A DNA stretch of 64,000 bases from Macrosoma leucophasiata (taxonomy: Eukaryota > Arthropoda > Insecta > Lepidoptera > Hedylidae). Shown here piece by piece: positions 55,061 to 64,000 of the stretch (the stretch's first letter is position 1; every line of letters begins with the position of its first letter). The notes under the pieces were generated by a model, which saw only the letters and a list, made by a program, of their open reading frames with translations, searched no databases and was not told where the DNA came from. The stretch spans positions 3,851,501 to 3,915,500 of the forward strand of contig JAWQUS010000004.1 in NCBI GenBank assembly GCA_036365455.1, in the 5' to 3' direction. Made by a program: the position numbers and the translations under genes.

Positions 55061-55835
55061 TTTGTGTTAGTAAGTTAAAAAAAAAAAAAACCCCATTCAT
55101 TGTAGCACCACAGTTCCAGGGCACTCCGCTTGCCATTGGTAAGAGTATCGGTATCCTGGGTATCGAACGAAGTGCAATTTGGGAGTCACATTGAGTGTAA
55201 GACCAAGTTGGCATCCAAAAAGTTGGGGGTGCTTAACAAAGCGAGGCAGTATTTCACATCGGGGCAGCTACTACAGCTTTATAAGGCCCAAGTGCGGCCC
55301 CATCTGGAATACTGCTCTCATTTGTGGGCGGGAGCCCCCAAGTACCAGCTTGGTCCACTTGACTCCCTACAAAAACGCGCCGTTCGTATTGTTAACGATC
55401 CGGGACTTACAGACAGGCTCGAACATCTGAGCCTGCGCAGAGATATTGGTTGTCTGTGCGTGTTATACCGTCTCTACAATGGTGAGTGCTCTGTCGAACT
55501 GTTCGACATGGTGCCACCGTCTCTTTTTCTACACCGTACTACCCGCCGAAGAGAAAAGTTTCACCCTCACCGACTGGACACCTGGCAGTGCTCAACGGTG
55601 CGGTTTTCTCGTTCGTTTCTGCCCAGAACGTGTAAATTGTGGAACGAACTTCCCTCTGAGGTGTTCCCTCGGTGCTACAATATGGGGTTCTTCAAAAATG
55701 GCGTCAAAAGAGTCCTTCAGGGCTGGCAGCGCATTGGCAACTCCCCTGGTGTTGCAAATGTCCATAGGCGACGGTGACCACTTACCATCAGGTGGCCCGT
55801 CTGCTTGTCTGTCAACTTAATGACATAAAAAAAAA
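55061..55835 (+). mobile_element. Zenon/CR1-like LINE, 3' end with poly(A)
   Basis: A 5'-truncated LINE copy with the C-terminal ORF2 and a short 3' UTR ending in CTTAATGACATAAAAA plus a long A run. The last 75 bp are homologous to the 3' end of SINE-A. Confidence 0.85.
55193..55777 (+). pseudogene. LINE ORF2 C-terminal region (Zenon/CR1-like)
   Basis: About 195 residues are open: KLASKKLGVLNKARQYF, then YKAQVRPHLEYCSHLWAGAP, LDSLQKRAVRIV, CSVELFDMVP and LWNELPSEVFP, ending GVANVHRRR. These are the typical C-terminal blocks after the reverse transcriptase of CR1/jockey-group LINEs. An upstream piece (TPFIVAPQFQGTPLAI) is in another frame, so there is a frameshift near 55190. Confidence 0.85.
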
Positions 55836-56267
55836 AAAAAAAAGTGACATAAGAGATTTAAGAGTAGGTTCTTTGATAATTATTCAATAAAACAATTAAA
55901 CTAAGAAAATATGATTGTTTTATTGAATTTTTCACAATAACACACGCGAATGAAGTATATTAGGAAAAAAAATGGGAAGAAAATTTTGATATCAGGCGGA
56001 ACTCTCAAAGTACAGCGGAGTCTTAATTTGCTTCCGTTTTTACCCTTGGGGTACTAAACCCTAAAAACTGTTTTTTTTTTCAAAATAATATAACTCGGCC
56101 ATTTACTTTTGGTAATAATTTGTTGTATCCTTTTTACCTGAAAGAATAATAAACAGTTTTTAAACCATACGCACAAATCTTGAGCTATTTTAGAGTTGAG
56201 GGGAGAATTAAGTTAACGACATAATAAAATATTATGACACACTACTAACACATATTATATTACATTT

Positions 56268-56475
56268 GACGACCCGGTTAGTCCAGCGGTGTGAGATGAC
56301 CAATTGATTCGAAAAGGTCGCGGGTTCGATCCCCGCACCGGGACAAATATTTGTATAGCCTACAGATATTTGTTTCGGGTCTGGGTGTTTGTGTATGTGT
56401 TGTATGTGTACAACGGCACCCACGACACAGGTTTATACCTACTGTAGTCTGCGAGTGTAAGCGTATTTTATTTAT
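56268..56475 (+). repeat. SINE-R copy (tRNA-derived SINE)
   Basis: GACCCGGTTAGTCCAGCGG at the start, then GGTCGCGGGTTCGATCCCCG (T arm and B box) and a CACCGGGAC acceptor side. The body has TTTCGGGTCTGGGTGTTTG and ends GTGTAAGCGTATTTTATTT. The head resembles a tRNA but the anticodon part does not fold normally. Confidence 0.8.
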
Positions 56476-56681
56476 TTTATTAATTTGGTCTCACTACATC
56501 ACCAACCTTATACACTAAGCATAATCAAAAATGCTCGGTTCCGCGAAATTAACAATTCACAGAGCGAGGTTTATATTTGAAAACAGTAATAAACTCTTGC
56601 CACGTCTGCCGGGCATTTATTTGATGTTTCTGTTTTGTTACTGTTGTCCATTATTGTTATATAACAAACATACTGGTATCT

Positions 56682-57099
56682 ACTGGTGGTAAAGTTCCTG
56701 TGTAGGAGCTAGAGGGCGTAGGCACCAACGCATTACCTAACCCATCTGCCGCCAAATATTTCTCCATCTGACGCCGTTCAGCATTACTGTGTTCCGATTA
56801 GATGGTAATGTCCCGTAATAAGTGTCACAGAGACATAACTACTTATCCCCTTATTCATAAACGTACATTAGATACGTTTTAGCTATAGAATGCTTTGTCT
56901 TTGTCAGTTGCATTGTCAAATGTGCAGGATAGAAAAAGACGAAGGAGAGATTAGCAACACTTTTGCTAAAATACGTTTATGAATAAGGGGGTTAGGGTTC
57001 AGGTGGCAACGCAGCAGTATTTTGTTTGTTTTTGTGGGGATATCTATAGGCTGCAGGCGAGATGCATTGCTGTTTGCGACATTCATTGCATAAAAAAAT
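56682..57099 (+). repeat. SINE-A older-subfamily copy interrupted by a MITE
   Basis: TACTGGTGGTAAAGTTCC starts the copy. The CCCCTTATTC MITE sits at 56847-56990. The 3' part resumes at GGTGGCAACGC and ends CATTGCATAAAAAAA. Confidence 0.7.
56847..56990. mobile_element. MITE with CCCCTTATTCATAAACGT ends
   Basis: 144 bp, inserted in an older SINE-A copy. Interior TTTTAGCTATAGAATGC and GTGCAGGATAGAAAAAG. Confidence 0.8.
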
Positions 57100-57442
57100 A
57101 CATCGGTATACATCATAAGTTATAGGTGTATGTTTTAGTGGGATTATATTACAAATTAAACAATGATTTAAACTGATGGAACCTTAATCAAACTTCAAGG
57201 GGAATAAATTATTTGATAAAAAAATAGTTATTTTTAAAAAGACAAAAATTTAAAACGGTTATCAAATATAAGTTTCGTTACTCATACATCGAGTAAATAA
57301 AAAATAAGTCATCGTATTAACCCAATATTTAACATGTTCGTATTCTTAAGACTGTGGTGTTACCTAAAAAGAAAAATTGACAGCCTTAAAAACAACATAT
57401 ATAAAATTTAATTTCTTCAAAAAGTTACAATATATCAATTAT

Positions 57443-57588
57443 CCCCCTTATTCATAAACGTGCTTTAGATACGTTTTAGCTATAGAATGCTTTGTCTCTG
57501 TCAGCTGCATTTCCAAATGTGCAGGATAGAAAAGGACAAAGGAGAGATTAGCAACACTTTAGCTAAAATACGTTTATGAATAAGGGGG
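57443..57588. mobile_element. MITE with CCCCTTATTCATAAACGT ends, second copy
   Basis: 146 bp and very similar to the copy 450 bp upstream, same orientation. A half copy lies at 62605-62690. Confidence 0.8.
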
Positions 57589-57599
57589 GGTTTGAGGAT

Positions 57600-58270
57600 A
57601 ATTAATACATTTATAATACCGTTAAACTCTGTCCTCCGATTTTATTACCAGTTGTTTGCATTGTCTTTGACAGAAAATTTAAAGATTCACATCAAAAACC
57701 AAAGAAAATATTCGTCCTCTGAGGTATAGAACTTTATAATAGACGGACAAACGTCGCATTGTTAAAAAAATACGCGAAAGCAAACATTCATATTACAAAA
57801 GATAAGGAATTCTAAAAATAAAGTTGAGTGCATTTACAACTACGTTTCTAGTCATAAAGCTTCCTTGACGGCAACTTTATTATTTCAATACCCAGAGGTA
57901 TTGCAGCACTAATTAAATGATTAAACTGGACATGCATTTTCTTAACAAACAAAAGTAGTGTGACTCGTAACAGTACCTCATTCCTGAGTCACCTGGGCTA
58001 ACATTTTATTTGATTACGTCACGTTAGAATCCAATTGCACTTACACTTGTAAATAATAGGTATCGTACTTTTTTAAATTCTAAAATAATGTTCATTAGCT
58101 TCAAAAAATTTGCCATCGACTTGGCAATATAGCCAGCTTTCTGTGCACGTCACTACATGAGGAGAGCGATGACTTTTATGATGAATGTATGTAGATTTTA
58201 GTGTCTAATACAATTATTTATTAGAATTTAATAATTAACAAAGCCTGAAGCATAGTTCACCTGATACTAA
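57600..58270. other. AT-rich stretch without recognised features
   Basis: No long open frame, repeat family or RNA gene seen. 59130-59600 and 60210-61150 are similar apart from short microsatellite runs. Confidence 0.5.
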
Positions 58271-58274
58271 ATAA

Positions 58275-58412
58275 TAAAATACGCTTACACTCGTAGGACA
58301 TATATTATATACTAGGTATAAACCTGTGACGTAAGTGCCGTTGCACACACACAACACAAACACAAACACCCAGACACGAAACAAATATCTGTAGGCCATA
58401 CACATATTTGTT
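58275..58412 (-). repeat. SINE-R 3' fragment
   Basis: ATACGCTTACACTCGTAGG to GAAACAAATATCTGTAGGCC; tRNA-like head lost. Confidence 0.7.
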
Positions 58413-58821
58413 AAAACCACATGAAAATCCATGCAGTAGTGTTTATCGCGAACAGACAGACTACCGCCGCGGGGGACTTTGTTCTATAATATATAGATTT
58501 ATGTTTGCTGTTATGCAAATGACATATTATTTTACCTATCGGTATATTCTGAAATAAAACCTCGAATTTATGTATCATACTTTGTTACTATGAGAATTTT
58601 CTACCCGCTAGCTTTCCTATATTTATTTTACAAAGCATAATAGTAAAAGAAATATTGATCCAATATATTTACACAATTTTTCAATGGAATGTTCTTTTTC
58701 TGGTAAATAAAGTAAAAGACAATGAGGGCAAAGAGTAATGATCCTGAACCATTCTGATGAATGTTTTACCTAGTGGAATTATATAGAGCAGAATGTATAA
58801 TTTGTAAAATACTTTAACTTT

Positions 58822-59130
58822 TACTGGTGATAGAATTCCAGTGATGGAGCTCGCGGGCGAAGACACCACCGCATTATCTAATATACTTGCCGCTAAATGG
58901 TAGTGTTCAGCACTGTCGTGTTTCGGTCAGGTGGTAATGTACGGCCCTGTAATTTCCGTAATTTCCGACACAGAGGCATAACACCTTAGGCCTTAGGAGT
59001 GGTAGCGCATCTGCATTTTAACCTTGGTCTTTGTGTGGGTGTCTATAGGCTGCAGCCATCATTTAACATAAATGATGGCATAAATGATGAACTGCATGTT
59101 TGTTTGCCACTTCCAACACATAAAATAAAA
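58822..59130 (+). repeat. SINE-A copy, full-length
   Basis: TACTGGTGATAGAATTCC to AACACATAAAATAAAA, with short duplications (TTTCCGTAATTTCCG; AATGATGGCATAAATGATG). Confidence 0.8.
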
Positions 59131-59604
59131 CTGTTTAAACTGTGTATAAGAGATTTTAGATTCTTAGAAAGTGGCCTATAACCTTATTGTTCCAATTTTA
59201 GTCAACGGTATCAGCTGTACTTAGGAAAAACATCAAATTTATGGTCATACTGAGCAGTGATATAACAACGCCACGTCAACGTAGAAGCGTGTATGTGTCT
59301 GTGTATGTAACTTTACGAAAGGATCCTAACAGGGCAGTAAGCGTGGTGCGCAAAATATGTCGGTTCTTGCAAAGTCAAAGTCAAAATGTGCTTATAATAA
59401 GTCCAAAATTAATAACTTTTTCAAACTACTGTGAATAGAAGTAGATACACATGTCATGTCTGTTTATAAGTTGTAAAATTTATCATCAAGAATGTTACTA
59501 AGAATAGGTATATGCATAGTTATGTATATCAGTAGAATGTCTCATTTCCACCTTAACAAACTGATTACAAAGAAAACTGAAACAAACTGATTTGCATAGT
59601 GGGC

Positions 59605-59835
59605 AATAGATGGCGCTACTGCTACCATAAAGCAAGGCAATAAATGTGAAGGAAAGACTTGACAAAGCGGGCAGGACTTCAGTAGCTCAATTGGAAGAGC
59701 GGCTGGACTAGATTCCCAGTAGGCCGCGAGTTCAAGTCTCGCCTGAAGTCAAATTTCAAATTTTCTTCCCATTTTTCTTTAAAATAAAATATATTTCACA
59801 AGCATGTGTTAATGCGAAATAATTACAAAAACAAT
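59605..59835 (+). repeat. Element Q, second near-complete copy
   Basis: Same order and length as 1405-1640, including the GATGGCGCTACTGC lead and the tRNA-like core. Confidence 0.7.
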
Positions 59836-60156
59836 GATTACATGGAGTTGCGGAAAAGAAAAGGAGACATTTCTGGTGCTCCAGTCTCTGCCTACCCCGT
59901 AAGAGACTTGGCATGAAGGTACATACATAAATTGAAGAGAGATTTTTGTATTTCACTACATAAATCCCGTGCCCCTCGTTCATTTACTACTTTTTGTATT
60001 CAAGCTATTGTGTCAAAAAAGGTCAATTTTGGTGTTTCTGGGTTCTCCAACCATTTCCTATCTACCATCAATATGAACGCAGGTTCATTAAAAAACTAAA
60101 AGATCCTCTCTCTCTATATACTGCCTCTGCAGTTCCACTAACAGTTTAACTGAAGA

Positions 60157-60200
60157 AAACAAGCATTCAGCTCACATCAATGTGAGCTGAATGCTTGTTT
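60157..60200. repeat. Perfect 21-bp palindrome made of SINE-A 3' sequence
   Basis: AACAAGCATTCAGCTCACAT meets its inverse with a two-base spacer. Both halves are SINE-A 3' ends placed head to head. Confidence 0.85.
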
Positions 60201-61171
60201 GCCACCTTTTTACATGAAAACAAAAAATACACAAACACAGTTAAGGTTTTACAACTCTATAGATATATTATCCTTCCTCATGTCTGTCCCGATACACTGA
60301 TGAGGGCAGATACATCGCAGACGGCCGCAGTTTTTCTTTCCTTATTTATTAGACTGACAGACAGACAAATGTGGTCAAACGTATAAATGGCGCTTTTTTT
60401 CTGATCTTATTAGGTCTGATTGGGCGGTGAATTGCGAATTATTTGGTTTATGTCTGTTTTGTTTTGTGATTCGAGTTGGTTTAGGTTTTAGTAAAATGTT
60501 CATAATCGTATTTTCCCCGAAAGTGAATGAATAAGTGTGTATACATCAATTTATATTATTATATTCACACACATCTTCGGCATTGAGGTGCATAAGAGGG
60601 GAGAGCCCTCTATCTCTCTTCGCGAAGAGAGAGATGTAAAAGAGACAAGGAAGGTGTACAAGAACCGAGATATTTGACACTCCTCGCTTACTTCCTCTAC
60701 CTACTCCGTTAGGGACTTGGCCTAAATATACATACGTATGTGTGTATTGGGATTTCCCGCAACATAAAATAGGCTACTATTGCTATTGCTTGTTTTTTTT
60801 CCCGGCCAATAAGTAAAGAGTATCCAGTTTATTAACAACTTTTATTTCCATGATTTTGTTTTGCAATCAAATTATCCAACTACTTTTTAAAGACTGCAAA
60901 TTAATGACCATTTACGCTTGAACAATCGGTTATAATCTAAAAAAAACTATGAAAACTAGTCTTCTTTTGCGACCGAAGAAATTGCGTCAGTTTTTCAATA
61001 AAAAACTTCATGACAAGCAATAAGCTCTTTGGAGAATAAATTTGCGCAGTTTAGTATTGCAAAAGATAAATCAGTTATCTTGTCAAAGCAGCTCGTTCAA
61101 ATGAGAGTATTGAAAGAATTCGTGAAAAAGTTGCCGTAAATTGGCCATAATTTATGGCACATTTTTGATGG

Positions 61172-61440
61172 TCAAAACACTTGTTCAAGAGCGAAATGCT
61201 CTAAAATAAATTTATAGTACCTGCACAAAATGATTGTCAAATATTTAGGAAGTTCTATATAAAAACGAAATGACTGCAAAAAAAAGTTGTAGGGCCAAAT
61301 TTTCCACCCACCTGGAAGCTGCGTTATGAACATATTAACATTCGTGGTGATATCCTTGGAGTTTGAAAATGTATCCGACAAAATTAAATGTCTATTGCAT
61401 AGACTCGACATCTTTTACATGGATTCAAAATAAAATTAGC
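61172..61440 (-). other. Weak protein-like frame
   Basis: The minus-strand frame includes ITTNVNMFITQLPGGWKIWP and ELPKYLTIILCRYYKFILEH. It is hydrophobic and unbroken over 79 residues. A further minus-strand scrap lies near 61700 (ELAYRKWTVEGINIEQQRV). No family recognised. Confidence 0.2.
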
Positions 61441-62084
61441 AAACCATGAATCACATACAAGTGTACACAGTTGTCCACGGTACAGATATGCCCACACTTG
61501 TAGGTATGTGGGCGTTTACCTTTATTTAGGTAATTTAAATCAACACTTGCACACTATTGTCCTATCACTGACGATAAAGAAAATTTATTCAAGTCAACAA
61601 TTGAATACACATTCATATTTTCTTTCCCATCGTAAGGTCAGAGTGCAACCACAAGCAAATTTTCAATACATTCTGAATTATGTATAAACTGGACCCGCAT
61701 CGTCACGCAAATGGACCTTCGAGTTAACCCTTTGTTGTTCAATATTTATGCCTTCCACAGTCCATTTTCTGTAAGCCAGTTCGGAATAAGTGGTAACGGA
61801 AATATAACCTTATCATATGTGTATAGAATTCACTTTCCATAAAGTACAGGAAGTGGTCAGCGACGATGAATTTTGATCAATCGAAACTAGATTCTTTGAT
61901 CTGGAAGTGGTTTCAAAGGATCTTGTAGAAACATTACACATAACCACGTTTAAGTTTCAAAAGAGACTGCTCTTGGAATATCTTAACAGCGTGTTTCACG
62001 CGGTATTTTTTAGTCGTAAATTGTTGAAACACAATGGGTAAAGAACTGAAGTTTATAAACATTCAAAATTAGATTACAATATTA

Positions 62085-62605
62085 TATGCGTTACCACTGA
62101 TGCCTTAAGTGTTATGCCTCTGTACCGGAAATCACAGGGTCGTACATCACCACCTGACCGGAACACGATAGTGCTGAATACTACCATTTAGTGGCAAGTA
62201 TATTAGGTAATGCGGTGGTGCCTACGCCTGCGGATTAATTGGTTTTCTTCTTAAAGATCACAGACTGCAAGCCTCTCTTTACTTCGACTCAATGTATTCT
62301 TTCAGTTTATATCGATATTGAAAACAATAAAATTGCGTATAAACAACATCTTCAAACGCATCATTATGCACCAGCTCGTAATCCATTAACTTTTGAATAT
62401 ATTACATTTATGTATAGTCTTGTGCAATAAAATCTTTATGGGTTTTAGCTCACACGCTTTATGCAACACAGATCCAACATAGGAAGATTCTAAGTGCTTT
62501 TCTACAAAATTCTGCAATATTTTTTCATTATTTTATAAGCATGCAGTTCACATTGATGTTAAGTCATGACCGAAGCCTATAGACACCAGACCAGAGATCA
62601 AAATA
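62085..62605 (-). repeat. SINE-A fragments
   Basis: 62085-62232 is the 5' half of a reverse copy. 62535-62605 is a piece of the 3' half. Confidence 0.65.
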
Positions 62606-62694
62606 CAGTGCAATTTTCAAATGTGCAGGATAGAAAAAGACAAAGGAGAGATTAGCAACACTAACTAAAATACGTTTATGAATAAGGGGATAAT

Positions 62695-62890
62695 ATTATA
62701 AAGCTGATGAGTTTGTTTATTTGTCTGTTTGCTTGAATGCGCTAATTTCAGGAACTAATAGTCCGATTTGAAAAATTATTTCAGCGTTCGATAGCCCGTT
62801 TATCGAGGAAGGCTTTAGGTTATATAACATCACGCTAAGATGAATAGGAGAGGGTAGGTAACATTGAAACCGGGGCGGGCCGCTAGTTAT
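62695..62890 (+). repeat. Dispersed repeat (AAGCTGAAGAGTTTGTTTG type), second copy
   Basis: Partner of 43530-43735, with GGGGCGGGCCGCTAGTT at the end. Confidence 0.7.
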
Positions 62891-63114
62891 ATATATTTTT
62901 AATGTACCAAAATCAATACCCATATAAATACCCAATTGCACAATAGCTGATCCCACCCATATCTCGTGTAAGCACCCATAAAGACATCGTTCAAATTGCT
63001 CGTTCTGAATAAACGATCACATGGTACTAAAAGGAAATACGTCTTCTAGCTAGATATCTGCACAGCTATATCGGACAGTATCCAATCAGAAATGTTGAAT
63101 ATCGACTATAAGAA

Positions 63115-63315
63115 GGAAACTTCGGCTTATTTCGGGTCTGAAGAGCGTTGTCTCTTTCGCACCTTACCTATGTGACGTTTGTAGACCATTTTGATTAAGT
63201 TTTGGCCAATACGCATTATCAGTGCTTACGTAGGCAGTGTGCAGCTGAGATAACGCTCTACGAAGTCGAACCTAGCCGATTGTCTATTTCGTAGGCTCGA
63301 TGTGCAGCATTTCTT
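63115..63315. repeat. Family M repeat, third copy
   Basis: Same order of motifs as at 12.9 kb. A 13-bp perfect hairpin (AAAAATCGCATTA, 63328-63356) follows immediately. Confidence 0.65.
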
Positions 63316-64000
63316 GATGCTTCTTTTAAAAATCGCATTACAATAATGCGATTTTTTTAAATATACACTTTTATCTGATATCGATACATAAGACAACCAT
63401 TTTGTACGGCCCTGTAATTTCCGGCACAGAGCACAGAGACAAACATAAACTTATGACTAAAGAACCTTAAAATATACGCCTGCTATCATGAACTTCCCGA
63501 AACTGTAATAATATTATGACAACCCTTGATAGAATAGAATAGAATAGAAAAACTACGTCCCACTGCTGGGCACGAATCTCTCCCCTTCTTAAGAAACTAA
63601 ATTAATGTACTTGTAATTCATATTTTTTTGTATTAACGTCGTTTCTTAACACGTCTTAACATTAAAAATTAACCACAAACTGAATAAAAGTACCTCTTAA
63701 AAACATCTGATAGTAACACGGAATATTTTTAAAGAAATAAAGTAAAATGAAGGACAAATCAAAACGGAAAAGAAAAAACATCAAATATCAATAGACATTC
63801 GCAAAAATGTCTAATTAGTCCTCGAGTTATGAAAATACCCAATAAAAATATTATTAGGTAGTTATAGTACCTGTTGTTTTGAATTGTATGACGTAGATTT
63901 GCATTTGCATTTGAGACAAACCTCAGTGGTTTTAAGTAATGCATTGTTAAAAAAATTGTATATTATGTTATTTTTATATGTTAAATAAATTTAAAAAAAA

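Noticed and set aside
56272..56345. Functional tRNA gene (arginine-like)
   Set aside because: Good B box, but the D and anticodon parts do not fold normally and a SINE body follows.

Overview
The window is nuclear DNA from an insect, very probably a moth or butterfly. It is AT-rich and gene-poor, and dispersed repeats dominate it. Lepidoptera is inferred from the mix: Daphne-like, Zenon/CR1-like and RTE-like LINE remnants, mariner copies, several short retroposon families in many copies, and one spliced gene with an insect lipocalin layout. There are no bacterial features, no CRISPR array and no viral genes. Family labels (SINE-A, SINE-T, SINE-5S, SINE-R, element Q, family M) are mine.

The one host gene I can support is on the minus strand, at 33500-41686. 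Four separate exons (41474-41686, 37828-38023, 35000-35124, 33500-33625) join at GT/AG sites with matching phases. They give one 219-residue reading frame for a secreted lipocalin-like protein. It has a signal peptide, a GTW motif and four cysteines spaced as in insect bilin-binding lipocalins. A TATA/initiator pair lies upstream and an AATAAA lies downstream. Its introns hold most of the kinds of repeat found elsewhere: a Daphne-like LINE inserted in a tRNA-derived SINE (intron 1), a minisatellite (intron 1), several SINE-A copies (introns 1 and 2), and a mariner relic (intron 3).

Layout: 1-33 kb is repeat on repeat (SINE-A, SINE-T, RTE tails, 5S-like SINEs, and MITEs with perfect inverted repeats at 17.4 and 28.8 kb). 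A 600-bp GC-rich insert splits a SINE-A copy at 30.0-30.6 kb. 33.5-41.8 kb is the lipocalin gene. 43.8-45.5 kb has a decayed coding relic followed by a 1.1-kb, 15-bp minisatellite that is open in three reading frames over both strands. 50.3-51.4 kb has a 5S-like SINE split by a GC-rich retroposon with an exact 15-bp target-site duplication. 53.0-54.0 kb is a second, internally deleted mariner. 55.1-55.8 kb is the 3' end of a Zenon/CR1-like LINE. 56-64 kb is MITEs, SINEs and mostly anonymous AT-rich DNA.

The most interesting pattern is that three SINE families each share a 3' tail with a different LINE family in this same window: SINE-A with the Zenon/CR1-like LINE, SINE-T with a second LINE ending in a GGCGTGAAG box, and SINE-5S with RTE. 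The window therefore looks like a set of matched LINE engines and SINE passengers around one intact-looking secreted-protein gene. A few further exon-like stretches (9.85, 18.8, 43.1, 54.7 and 61.2 kb) are recorded as weak candidates only.
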